Shown here in pieces: positions 1 to 6,892 of a stretch of 11,325 bases of DNA. The position numbers and the translations under genes were made by a program. Each line of letters begins with the position of its first letter. The first letter of the stretch is position 1. This DNA comes from CAVLCC01 sp963624975 (GTDB lineage Bacteria > Actinomycetota > Coriobacteriia > Coriobacteriales > CADBOM01): the NCBI GenBank assembly GCA_963624975.1, contig CAVFRF010000096.1:1-11325 (forward strand), read 5' to 3'. The notes under the pieces are model-generated. The model searched no databases, had not been told where the DNA came from, and saw only the letters and a program-made list of their open reading frames with translations.

Positions 1-1
1 C

Positions 2-70
2 ACCCATGTGGACCGCGCGCATATCCGCGACGAATACTACTCGTGCCATCCGAGGGCCAAGGCCAGGTAG
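2..70 (+). CDS. C-terminal tail of an unidentified protein (partial, 5' end outside window)
   Basis: From base 2 the plus strand reads 22 codons to a TAG stop at 68-70. The peptide (ending ...CHPRAKAR) is polar and basic, without an obvious domain. The frame is open to the window edge and stops just before a hairpin, which is where a gene converging on pyrG would end. A 22-codon open stretch is weak evidence in GC-rich DNA, and I do not recognise the family. It could equally be non-coding sequence beyond the pyrG terminator. Confidence 0.4.
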   Translation, partial: THVDRAHIRDEYYSCHPRAKAR

Positions 71-81
71 CCTCAAAAGAC

Positions 82-121
82 GAGGGGCTGCACCGCGAGC
101 AACCCCGCAGCACAGCCCCTC
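82..121 (-). terminator. Hairpin terminator downstream of pyrG
   Basis: A perfect 9-bp inverted repeat (GAGGGGCTG at 82-90, CAGCCCCTC at 113-121) encloses a GC-rich loop that can pair further. On the minus strand it is followed by GTCTTTTGAGG, a short T-rich tract, and it starts 25 nt after the pyrG stop. The orientation of the T tract fits termination of pyrG transcripts. It could also end the plus-strand gene on the left. Confidence 0.7.
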
Positions 122-145
122 ATAGCGCTTGCAATCTCGAGAAGC

Positions 146-1780
146 CTACTTGCCTTCGGACTCCCCTGCCGCGTCGGCACCGTAGCGCCTATCGATAGCG
201 GCTCCCACGAACTCCCTGAACAGCGGATGCGGGCGCGTGGGACGGCTCTTGAACTCCGGGTGTGCCTGCGTGGCCACGAACCACGGATGCTCCGGAATCT
301 CCACCATCTCGACCAGGCGGTCGTCGGGAGAGACTCCCGAGATCTTGAGGCCGGCCTGCTGGAGCTGCTCGCGATATGCGTTGTTGACCTCGTAGCGATG
401 GCGATGGCGCTCGTACACCAGCTGCTGGCCGTAGGCGGCGTACGCCTTGGTGCCCTCCTCGAGCTTGCACGGGTAGGCTCCGAGCCTCATGGTACCGCCG
501 AGGTCGGCGATGTCTTCCTGCTCGGGCATGAGGTCGATCACCGGGTACTGCACCTCGTCGCCAAATTCCGCAGACGACGCTCCCTCGAGCCCCGCGACGT
601 GCCTGGCGAACTCCACCACGGCGGCCTGCAAGCCCAGGCAGATGCCCAGGAACGGAATCTGGTTCTCGCGGGCGTACTGGATTGCGGCTATCTTGCCCTC
701 GAAGGCGCGCGAGCCGAAGCCGCCCGGCACCAGTATGGCATCCATGCCGCCCAGAACCTTCTCCACCCCGTCGGGCACCAGCGTCTCGCCGTCGATGAGA
801 TGCACGTTGGCGTTGACCCCGTGGAACACCCCCGCATGGTAGAGCGCCTCGTTGACCGAGAGGTACGCGTCGGGAAGCGAGACGTACTTGCCCACCACGG
901 CCACGTCAACGTCGCGGTCGCACTTGGCCGCCCTGCTCACGAAGCTCTTCCAGGGCTTGAGGTCGATGCGCGAGATCGGGAGGTCCAAGCATGCCAGCAC
1001 CTTGGTGTCGAAGTCCTGCTCGTGAATCACCAGCGGCACGTCGTAGATCGTGGGCGCGTCGGAGCACGAGATCACGTCCTCGGTCTGCACGTCGCAGAAC
1101 ATCGCGATCTTCTCGCGCACGCTGTCCTCGATCTCGTGGTCGGAACGGCAGACGATGAAGTCTGGCTGCACGCCGATGGAGCGCAGCTCCTTCACCGAAT
1201 GCTGGGTGGGCTTGGTCTTCACCTCGTGCGCCGCCGCGATGTAGGGCACCAGCGTCACATGCACGAAGCACACGTCGCCCGCCGGCTTTGATTTCTTGAA
1301 CTGTCTGGCCGCCTCGATGAAGGGCTGGCCCTCGATGTCGCCGATGGTGCCGCCGATCTCGGTGATCACGATGTCGGCCGAAGACTGCTCGGCGATGCGG
1401 TTGATGCGCTCCTTGATGGCGTTTGTCACATGCGGGATCACCTGCACGGTGCCGCCCAGGAAGTCGCCCCTGCGCTCGCGCGAGATGAGCGACTGGTAGA
1501 TGGAACCCTGCGTGAAGTTGGAGGCTCGCGTGAGGTTCTCGTCGATGAAGCGCTCGTAGTGGCCCAGATCGAGGTCGCCCTCGTGTCCGTCCTCGGTCAC
1601 GAACACCTCGCCATGCTGAAACGGGCTCATGGTTCCAGGGTCGACGTTGAGGTACGGGTCCATCTTGAGCATCGTGACCTTGTATCCCCTGGCCTTGAGC
1701 AGCTGCCCCAGCGATGCCGCCGTGATTCCCTTGCCCAACGATGAAACGACTCCGCCCGTTACGAAGATAAATTTGGCCAT
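146..1780 (-). CDS. pyrG: CTP synthase (glutamine-hydrolysing)
   Basis: This enzyme makes CTP from UTP, ATP and glutamine, the last step of de novo pyrimidine nucleotide synthesis in the cytoplasm. The 544-residue protein has the usual family length. The N-terminal amidoligase domain (about 1-270) opens with the P-loop GGVVSSLGKG (residues 9-18) and carries the KMDPYLNVDPGTM segment and the EIGGTIGDIE motif. The class I glutamine amidotransferase domain (about 290-535) contains GKYVSLPDAY, the PGGFGSR loop, the nucleophile Cys381 in LGICLGLQ, and the His507/Glu509 pair in QAHPEFKSRP. The reading frame is open 63 codons further upstream, but conservation begins at MAKFIFVTGG. An AAGGA-type ribosome site lies just before the ATG at 1780, so I reject the longer form. 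It is transcribed alone and ends at the hairpin at 82-121. Confidence 0.98.
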   Translation of the reverse strand: MAKFIFVTGGVVSSLGKGITAASLGQLLKARGYKVTMLKMDPYLNVDPGTMSPFQHGEVFVTEDGHEGDLDLGHYERFIDENLTRASNFTQGSIYQSLISRERRGDFLGGTVQVIPHVTNAIKERINRIAEQSSADIVITEIGGTIGDIEGQPFIEAARQFKKSKPAGDVCFVHVTLVPYIAAAHEVKTKPTQHSVKELRSIGVQPDFIVCRSDHEIEDSVREKIAMFCDVQTEDVISCSDAPTIYDVPLVIHEQDFDTKVLACLDLPISRIDLKPWKSFVSRAAKCDRDVDVAVVGKYVSLPDAYLSVNEALYHAGVFHGVNANVHLIDGETLVPDGVEKVLGGMDAILVPGGFGSRAFEGKIAAIQYARENQIPFLGICLGLQAAVVEFARHVAGLEGASSAEFGDEVQYPVIDLMPEQEDIADLGGTMRLGAYPCKLEEGTKAYAAYGQQLVYERHRHRYEVNNAYREQLQQAGLKISGVSPDDRLVEMVEIPEHPWFVATQAHPEFKSRPTRPHPLFREFVGAAIDRRYGADAAGESEGK

Positions 1781-1827
1781 AAGATTTCCATTCCTTTTCA
1801 GCTGCGACTCTACACAAAGACGCTCTA

Positions 1828-1864
1828 ATTCTATGCACAAAGGGTTACGGCTTTGTTTCGTAAC
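1828..1864 (-). promoter_or_regulatory. Possible pyrG promoter with overlapping inverted repeats
   Basis: A -10-like TAGAAT lies on the minus strand (1833-1828), about 48 bp upstream of the pyrG ATG. No good -35 is visible. Immediately upstream are two interlocked inverted repeats, ACAAAG/CTTTGT (1837-1842 and 1851-1856) and GTTACG/CGTAAC (1844-1849 and 1859-1864). They occupy the place of the -35 element and spacer and could be an operator. The rest of the 223-bp divergent gap (1781-2003) holds only a weak plus-strand TATCAT at 1934-1939 and the AGGAGG of the next gene. Confidence 0.3.
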
Positions 1865-2003
1865 GTCAAAAAACCTGCGAAATTGCTGGAACGGCGCTAC
1901 GGGGCTTCGCAGGACTCTCTCCGGGCAATGCGCTATCATAGGAACGGTTATGCGGTTAGACGAGGGCATCGTTTGCGTACCCTCCGCTTTCTAGGAGGAA
2001 ATC

Positions 2004-2603
2004 TTGAAGGTTCTGATTCTCGGGGGATTCCTGGGTTCCGGCAAGACCACGATCTTGGTCGAGCTTGCCAAGCACGTGATCGGCGACGACCCGGGCGATG
2101 GCGCCAAGGTCGTTGTAATCGAGAACGAGATCGGCGAGGTGGGCGTAGACGACGTGCTGCTGAGGTCCGGAGGCCTCCAGGTTCAGAACATGTTCGCCGG
2201 CTGCGTGTGCTGCACGCTTGCAGGCGAGCTGGTGCCCGCGCTCGACAAGCTGCAGAAGGAGTACGACCCCGAGCTGGTGATCTTGGAGGCCACGGGCGTG
2301 GCGTGCCCCAAGTCCATCTCGGACCTCATCGAGAAGTGCCTGCCCGAGGTGCCCGTGCGCATCTGCACCATCGTGGATGCCAAGCGCTGGCCGCGCATCA
2401 AGCCTGCTATCGGCAACCTCATCGAAGACCAGCTCGACAACGCTTCCACGGTGATCGTGAACAAGGTGGACCTCGTGACCCCCGAGCAGGCGGACGAGGT
2501 GGCGGCCGACGTTGCGGTCATCAACCCAGCGCCGCACATCTACAAGGCAAGCATGCAGGATATTCCAGGTACAGAGGTATGGGACGACGTTTTAGGAGAG
2601 TGA
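2004..2603 (+). CDS. Short CobW/COG0523-family GTPase (putative metallochaperone), no C-terminal domain
   Basis: This is a G3E-class P-loop GTPase of the CobW/COG0523 group, whose studied members deliver metal ions such as zinc or cobalt to target proteins or are linked to cobalamin assembly. In the 199-residue protein I see the Walker A motif GGFLGSGKTT (7-16), the ENEIGEVGVD switch (40-49), the metal-binding CxCC motif in GCVCC (66-70), the Walker B-like LEATGVACP (94-102), and NKVD for guanine recognition (153-156). Typical COG0523 proteins run to 300-400 residues with a C-terminal CobW_C domain after a His-rich linker. Both are absent here, and the protein stops soon after the GTPase fold. 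The start is TTG, set by an AGGAGG at 1993-1998 five bases upstream; no ATG competes. The next gene, encoding a His-rich protein, follows after 4 nt, so the two are almost surely co-translated. HypB and UreG are related but differ in motifs. The metal and client are unknown. Confidence 0.87.
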   Translation: MKVLILGGFLGSGKTTILVELAKHVIGDDPGDGAKVVVIENEIGEVGVDDVLLRSGGLQVQNMFAGCVCCTLAGELVPALDKLQKEYDPELVILEATGVACPKSISDLIEKCLPEVPVRICTIVDAKRWPRIKPAIGNLIEDQLDNASTVIVNKVDLVTPEQADEVAADVAVINPAPHIYKASMQDIPGTEVWDDVLGE

Positions 2604-2607
2604 TCTG

Positions 2608-3237
2608 ATGGCAGACAACGAATTCGACAACACCCAAGCCGGATGCGCGCACGGCGAATCAGACCATGAGGGAGGCTGCTGCGGGCACGGCGGCGAGGGG
2701 CACTCGCACGAGCACGGCCATGGCGGCGGTTGCTGCGGAAGCGAAGGCGGGCACGATCACGGGCATGGCCATGGTGGCAGAGATTGCGGCGGTCACGGGC
2801 ATGGCGAGAGCCACGGCCACGGCGGTTGCGGCCACGGCGGTTGCGGCGGACACGGCCACGGCCACGCGCATGTTCCCGAGGGACGCATGTCCATCGGCAC
2901 CCGCGACGGCTTCGTCGACAGGTCCACGCACGAGAACGCCAGCATCGCTTCGGCATCGATGCACCTTGCGGTCGATGCCCAGGCTGCGCAAGGGGTTCTC
3001 AAGAACGTGATGACAGAGCTGGGACGTTGGGTCGAAGATGGCGGCGGCACCATCGGCCACATCAAGTGCACCATCATCGAGCAGAACGTTACCGCGATGT
3101 CGCTCACGGCAGACGAAGTGCAGGTCAAGAATCCCGATGGAGTGGTGGGACTGCAGTTCGCTTCGATCGTCTTCGGCATCGACCCCGAAGAGCTGCAGAT
3201 CAAGGTGTGGAACCTGCTCTTCCCACTGGCACTGTAA
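2608..3237 (+). CDS. His/Cys/Gly-rich metal-binding protein with an unrecognised C-terminal domain
   Basis: The 209-residue protein has two parts. Residues 1-92 are low-complexity, with about 20 His and 8 Cys spread between residues 13 and 88, mostly as GHGHGH, CC and GHGGC units; such tracts bind Ni, Zn or Co in proteins like HypB, CooJ and SlyD. Residues about 93-209 form an ordinary folded-looking domain with alternating helix and strand character (GGGTIGHIKCTI, then SLTADEVQVK, then VVGLQFASIVFGI), for which I cannot name a family. There is no signal peptide or membrane segment, so it is likely cytoplasmic. The start is ATG, with AGGAGAG at 2594-2600 inside the end of the upstream GTPase gene. 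Pairing with a CobW-like GTPase that lacks its own His-rich linker suggests the two proteins act as a split metallochaperone; that is inference from context. A metal-storage or buffering role is an alternative. Confidence 0.8.
   Translation: MADNEFDNTQAGCAHGESDHEGGCCGHGGEGHSHEHGHGGGCCGSEGGHDHGHGHGGRDCGGHGHGESHGHGGCGHGGCGGHGHGHAHVPEGRMSIGTRDGFVDRSTHENASIASASMHLAVDAQAAQGVLKNVMTELGRWVEDGGGTIGHIKCTIIEQNVTAMSLTADEVQVKNPDGVVGLQFASIVFGIDPEELQIKVWNLLFPLAL
2815..2844 (+). repeat. In-frame 15-bp tandem duplication inside the His-rich coding region
   Basis: The 15-bp unit GGCCACGGCGGTTGC occurs twice back to back (2815-2829, 2830-2844), encoding GHGGC twice (residues 70-79). Shorter, less exact GGCCATGG/GGCCACGG units surround it. 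The pattern points to growth of the metal-binding tail by replication slippage. Confidence 0.8.
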
Positions 3238-3274
3238 GGGCGAGCAGATTCCGCGACGACGCAGTAACAAGAAC

Positions 3275-3309
3275 GAGGGGGAGGTCGGCATCGCGCCAGC
3301 CTCCCCCTC
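3275..3309. terminator. Bidirectional terminator between the His-rich protein gene and the EamA gene
   Basis: A perfect 10-bp stem (GAGGGGGAGG at 3275-3284, CCTCCCCCTC at 3300-3309) lies between two convergent stops at 3237 and 3327. Only short T stretches follow on either strand (TTCTATGCT on plus, GTTCTTGTT on minus). The position midway between facing genes supports a shared terminator. Confidence 0.7.
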
Positions 3310-3326
3310 TTCTATGCTGTATATCG

Positions 3327-4271
3327 CTATTTGTCGCCGATTAACGACACCACGAACGTCGTGCCTATCATCAGCACCATGCCGACCCAATCGGCCCACA
3401 CGAACACCGTGCCCAGCCAGACCGCCGATATCACGGTGGAGCACACGGGCTCGACCGCTCCCAAGAGGCTCCCTCTCACTCCACCGACGATCGACACGCC
3501 ATAGAGGAACAGCCCGAACGACCCGCAGGTGCCGAGGACGATCACCACCACCAGTGCCACGATTCCGTCGATTCCCAACGCGGGAACCTGGAAAGTCTGG
3601 CCGACCGCGCCCGACGATACGTTGAACGCGAGCTGCAGCACGACGTCGATTACCAGCGCGGCTAGCCCGCCGATAAACATTCCCAATCCGGTGATGGTCA
3701 CGCTTCCCCATCTAGAGAAGAGCCTTCTGGGATACATCACGTACACCGTCACGTTTATGGCGGACAGCAGACCCCACACCAGTCCTCCGAGGGGGATGTT
3801 GAGCGTGCCCAGGTCGCCCTTGGTGGCGATGAGCACGGTGGCCACAAGCGCCAGGATCACGCCCAGCACTTCCATTCCGCCTGGCCTTCGCCTGGCGATT
3901 ATGCACGTGACGATCAGCACAATCGCGACGTTGAACATCTGCAGCACGGTAGCCGTGCCCGCGTTGGTGTATTCGATGGCCAGAATGTAGGTGAGCTGGC
4001 ACAGCATCAAGCCCGCAATGCCGAACACTGCGGTATGAAACAGCGCCTTGCCGTCGTGCAGGACTTCCATGAGAGCATCGTAATGGCGGAAGTAGACCGG
4101 CACCAGAAACAGGAAGCCGCCTATGAGCATCCTGACGGTTGCCAGAAAGAGCGCATCGATCTGATATGCAGATTGCAGGAACTGAATGCAGTTGCCGGAG
4201 AATCCCCATAGGAATGCTCCGGCAACCGTGATCAGCATTCCCTTGATCAGCCTGCCCCTGGTTTCCACCAT
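3327..4271 (-). CDS. EamA (DMT-superfamily) permease, 10 predicted membrane helices
   Basis: This is a polytopic inner-membrane protein of 314 residues with the family's usual size. About ten hydrophobic segments are arranged as two EamA repeats. The first begins near residue 11 (MLITVAGAFLWGFSGN) and the second around residue 165 (GGLVWGLLSAINVTVYV). The end of each repeat carries the typical pattern, such as LGAVEPVCSTVISAVWLG in the second. Family members export or import small metabolites, often amino acids; the substrate here is unknown. The frame is open 18 codons further upstream, but that would place the start inside the serC hairpin. The ATG at 4271 has a strong AGGGGGAG site (4284-4277), so I choose it. 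Its position just after serC could hint at an amino-acid-related role, but the intervening hairpin weakens that argument. Confidence 0.9.
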   Translation of the reverse strand: MVETRGRLIKGMLITVAGAFLWGFSGNCIQFLQSAYQIDALFLATVRMLIGGFLFLVPVYFRHYDALMEVLHDGKALFHTAVFGIAGLMLCQLTYILAIEYTNAGTATVLQMFNVAIVLIVTCIIARRRPGGMEVLGVILALVATVLIATKGDLGTLNIPLGGLVWGLLSAINVTVYVMYPRRLFSRWGSVTITGLGMFIGGLAALVIDVVLQLAFNVSSGAVGQTFQVPALGIDGIVALVVVIVLGTCGSFGLFLYGVSIVGGVRGSLLGAVEPVCSTVISAVWLGTVFVWADWVGMVLMIGTTFVVSLIGDK

Positions 4272-4287
4272 CTGAACTCCCCCTGCT

Positions 4288-4302
4288 CGCGTCGCAGACG
4301 CG
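4288..4302 (-). promoter_or_regulatory. Small hairpin abutting the EamA ribosome binding site
   Basis: CGCGTC-GCA-GACGCG forms a 6-bp stem with a 3-nt loop, ending 3 nt before the AGGGGGAG site of the transporter gene. It may affect translation initiation, or may simply extend the terminator structure next to it. No separate promoter for the transporter is visible in the 88-bp gap. Confidence 0.3.
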
Positions 4303-4305
4303 AAG

Positions 4306-4337
4306 CGGGCACCCGTCCTTGCCAAGACGGGTGCCCG
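4306..4337 (-). terminator. Strong hairpin between serC and the EamA gene
   Basis: A perfect 12-bp GC-rich inverted repeat (CGGGCACCCGTC at 4306-4317, GACGGGTGCCCG at 4326-4337) sits 22 nt after the serC stop. No T run follows in the direction of serC transcription, so it may be a partial terminator or an RNA-stabilising 3' end. Some transcripts probably read through into the transporter gene. Confidence 0.65.
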
Positions 4338-4359
4338 TTCTTGCCAGCCAAAATGTTAG

Positions 4360-5460
4360 CTAGGCGTTTTCCTTCTCGAACTTCTGCATGAAATCGACCA
4401 GCGCCTTCACGCCCTCCTCGGGCATTGCATTGTAGATGCTTGCGCGCAGGCCTCCCACGCTGCGGTGACCCTTGAGGTTGACCATGCCGTTCTCGGCGGC
4501 CTCGGCCACGAACTTGGCATCCAAGTCGGCATCGCCCGTAACGAAGGGCACGTTCATGATGCTGCGGTACGCCGGCTCGACGGTGCCCTTGAAGAGCTTG
4601 CTGGAATCGATGGCCTCGTAGAGCATCGCGGCCTTCTTCTCGTTGCGCTCCTTCATGGCAGCAAGGCCGCCCTGCTCCTTGAGGTACTTGAACACGAGAC
4701 CGCAGATGTAGATGGCATAGCAAGGCGGCGTGTTGTAGAGCGACTTCTTATCGACCTGGGTCTTGTACTCCAGCATCGTTGGCACGCCGGGAATCTCCTC
4801 CTCGGGCACCAGGTCGTGGCGAACGATCAGAATCACGACGCCTGCGGGACCCACGTTCTTCTGCGCGCCGGCGTAGATGAGGCCGTACTTCTGCACGTCC
4901 ACGGGCTCGGAGAGGAACATGGAGCTTTGGTCGGCCACCAGGATCTTGCCCTTGGTGTCGGGAAGCTGCGCGTACTTCACGCCATGCACGGTCTCGTTCT
5001 CGCAGATGTACACGTAGTCGGCATCGTCGCGAATGTCGAGATTCGACACGTCGGGGATGGTGGTGAAGTTGCTCTCCTTGGTGTTGACAACGGCCTTGGC
5101 ATCCACGAAACGCTGCGCCTCTTCCAGGGCCTTCTTGCTCCAGTTGCCGGTAACCAGGTAGTCGGCCTTCTTGTTCCTGGGAAGCGATAGGTTCATGGGA
5201 ATTGCCGCGAACTGCTGGCTGGCGCCGCCCTGCAGGAACAGCACGTCGTAGCCATCGGGAATCTGCATCAGGTCGCGCAGGTCGGCCTCGGCATCTTCGA
5301 TGATCTGCGAGAAGGCCTTGGACCTATGGCTCATCTCCATCACCGACGTGCCGGTTCCGCCATAATCCAGCATCTCCGACGCTGCCCTTTCGAGCACCGG
5401 AACCGGAAGCATGGCAGGTCCTGCGGAGAAGTTGTACACGCGATGAGCTGAGCTGGTCAT
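4360..5460 (-). CDS. serC: Phosphoserine aminotransferase
   Basis: This PLP-dependent class V aminotransferase converts 3-phosphohydroxypyruvate and glutamate to O-phosphoserine in serine synthesis; in many bacteria it also acts in the pyridoxal phosphate pathway. The 366-residue length is typical. Diagnostic segments are YNFSAGPAMLP (9-19), the MSHRS phosphate-binding stretch (43-47), LFLQGGASQQF (74-84), GNWS (105-108), VADQSSMFLS (175-184) and the PLP lysine Lys201 in YAGAQKNVGPAG. The C-terminal GHRSVGGLRASIYNAM closes the active site. ATG at 5460 has a clear AGGAGG about 6 nt upstream. serA and serB are not in the window. The 171 bp upstream hold a promoter-like element and a large dyad, so serC is probably transcribed independently of the upstream nuclease gene. 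Confidence 0.97.
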   Translation of the reverse strand: MTSSAHRVYNFSAGPAMLPVPVLERAASEMLDYGGTGTSVMEMSHRSKAFSQIIEDAEADLRDLMQIPDGYDVLFLQGGASQQFAAIPMNLSLPRNKKADYLVTGNWSKKALEEAQRFVDAKAVVNTKESNFTTIPDVSNLDIRDDADYVYICENETVHGVKYAQLPDTKGKILVADQSSMFLSEPVDVQKYGLIYAGAQKNVGPAGVVILIVRHDLVPEEEIPGVPTMLEYKTQVDKKSLYNTPPCYAIYICGLVFKYLKEQGGLAAMKERNEKKAAMLYEAIDSSKLFKGTVEPAYRSIMNVPFVTGDADLDAKFVAEAAENGMVNLKGHRSVGGLRASIYNAMPEEGVKALVDFMQKFEKENA

Positions 5461-5487
5461 CTATACCTCCTGAAGTTTGTGGTTTTT

Positions 5488-5541
5488 AATGCTAGCTGCG
5501 ATTCTAGCATTCGCGAGCTTGATGCGTGCATCGCAGCTAGC
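5488..5541 (-). promoter_or_regulatory. serC promoter/operator: two overlapping inverted repeats around an extended -10
   Basis: On the minus strand a TGC-TAGAAT (TAGAAT at 5506-5501) resembles an extended -10 and would start RNA about 35 nt before the serC ATG. No convincing -35 is seen. It is enclosed by a perfect 12-bp inverted repeat, GCTAGCTGCGAT (5491-5502) with ATCGCAGCTAGC (5530-5541). A second perfect 8-bp repeat, AATGCTAG (5488-5495) with CTAGCATT (5504-5511), uses part of the same bases. The geometry suits a repressor operator or mutually exclusive RNA structures in read-through transcripts. I see nothing else in 5542-5631. Confidence 0.5.
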
Positions 5542-5631
5542 AAGGCTTTTGCGAGTGGGAGGATGTTGATTGCGCGTCGGGTCAGGCGGGTGCCTCGCGC
5601 AGCGGCATGGCCAAGCTTTGCCGATGTTGGA

Positions 5632-6885
5632 TTAGCGTCCGATGCCCAGCAGCTCGAACGCGGCCTCGTTGGCCGCTTGCAAGGTCCATCCATCGGAGAG
5701 CTTCTGCACTTTCGCCGCCACCTTCAGCAGCGAGCGATGCAATTCTTCGAGCTCGATATCGTCGCCTTCGTTTGCAGGCAAATCCGTTTCCAGCAAGATT
5801 CGATTCGAGGGAATCGCCTTGATGTACTCGCGCCCGCGCTTGGAGTCGGCCATGCGATTGCCCACCGAGAACCAGCACCCCAGGCTCACCGCGCGAGAAA
5901 GATCCTGCGAAGTGCCCGAAAACCAGTGCATGATGCACCGGCAGCTTTCCAGCACCTTCGATTCTTCCAGCATATCCAGAACCACGTCGGCGGACTTCAC
6001 GGCATGCAGTGACAAGGTTAGGTCGCCCCGCTGCGAGCAAAGCTCTAGGATTCGACCGAACGCGTGCGTCTGCGCGTCCCTCGTCGCCACGCGAGTCTTG
6101 GAGAAGTCCAGTCCTATCTCGCCTACCGCGGTCGCGCGTGGCAGCAGCTCCTCGAACTCCCCAAGGGTTGCCGCTGGCGCGGAGCCGTCATCGGGCACCC
6201 ACCAGGGATGAAGGCCCAGTCCGAGCACAACAGGGCTGCCAGCTTGCCGCATCTGCATGCTGTCGGGAGCGTCGGCTCTCTCTTTCGCGGATTCTGTATC
6301 TAACTGCAGGCCTCTCAGTCGCGTGAACTCAGCAGGAGTCACCGTGTTGCAGAATACCGCCGAGCCAGATGCCTCGACTTCTGCGGTCAGCTCTTCGAAC
6401 CTCGGCGAAAATCCAAGGTGACAGTGCATGTCCACAGGAGAGACGGCGCAATCCGAATTAGCCGAACTCGCGTGGCTTATGCTCGGCGTCTCGGCTTTCG
6501 CCGCGACTTTCTCAGCAGGCTCCTCGCCTTGCGCGGCAACGCCGTCGATTGCTTCTTGCCAGAACGCTCCCCGCACGTCCGGCGAAACCACCGTGTATAC
6601 GCGCTCTTCGGAACCGAACTTCTCCGCGGCCTTCTCGGGATGCGCAACCAAGTCCAGCTTGGCGCCACGTGAAAGCTTCTTGATTCGGTATTCCAAGGCA
6701 GAAGCAGACGACCTGCCGTCGGTGCGCCATAGCGCGTCAAGCGAAACCGCACGATGCGACCGCGTGTATCGAGCCGAGCTTTCGCCCTGCTGCATGTGCT
6801 CGGCCATCCGCCTCGCCACGTCGGTGGTGATGCCGGTATACAGCGAGCCGTCCGAGCACTCGATGATGTAGACGAAGTATTCCAA
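5632..6885 (-). CDS. GIY-YIG nuclease domain fused to a TatD-family metal-dependent hydrolase
   Basis: One continuous 417-residue frame contains two nuclease-type domains. Residues 1-83 are a GIY-YIG domain of the YhbQ/UPF0213 kind: EYFVYIIECSDGSLYTGITT (VYI and YTGI as the GIY-YIG pair, Tyr6 and Tyr16), ARRMAEH, and a Glu near 65. A low-complexity linker (about 84-150) follows. Residues 151-417 match TatD-like DNases, with all metal ligands in place: HxH (His154, His156) in VDMHCHLG, Glu256 in GEIGLDFSKT, His294, His320 in MHWFSG and Asp368 in ETDLPA. TatD enzymes trim DNA 3' to 5'; stand-alone YhbQ-type proteins are poorly characterised. The TTG at 6885 is the first usable start in frame, right before the conserved FVYI, 7 nt after the upstream stop and without a clear ribosome site, suggesting translational coupling. 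Upstream extension would overlap the membrane-protein gene. Confidence 0.85.
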   Translation of the reverse strand: MEYFVYIIECSDGSLYTGITTDVARRMAEHMQQGESSARYTRSHRAVSLDALWRTDGRSSASALEYRIKKLSRGAKLDLVAHPEKAAEKFGSEERVYTVVSPDVRGAFWQEAIDGVAAQGEEPAEKVAAKAETPSISHASSANSDCAVSPVDMHCHLGFSPRFEELTAEVEASGSAVFCNTVTPAEFTRLRGLQLDTESAKERADAPDSMQMRQAGSPVVLGLGLHPWWVPDDGSAPAATLGEFEELLPRATAVGEIGLDFSKTRVATRDAQTHAFGRILELCSQRGDLTLSLHAVKSADVVLDMLEESKVLESCRCIMHWFSGTSQDLSRAVSLGCWFSVGNRMADSKRGREYIKAIPSNRILLETDLPANEGDDIELEELHRSLLKVAAKVQKLSDGWTLQAANEAAFELLGIGR

Positions 6886-6892
6886 CGCGTTG

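Noticed and set aside
227..1291. 354-codon plus-strand frame opposite pyrG
   Set aside because: A mirror of a strongly conserved gene, with His/Val/Leu/Arg-biased nonsense composition and no family features.
1781..1969. 63-codon N-terminal extension of the pyrG reading frame
   Set aside because: CTP synthases begin at MAKFIFVTGG-like sequence, a ribosome site precedes the ATG at 1780, and the extension has no family-like content and would consume the promoter region.
2700..2880. CRISPR or other repeat array in the His-rich region
   Set aside because: The repeats are short, in frame and protein-coding, without spacers.
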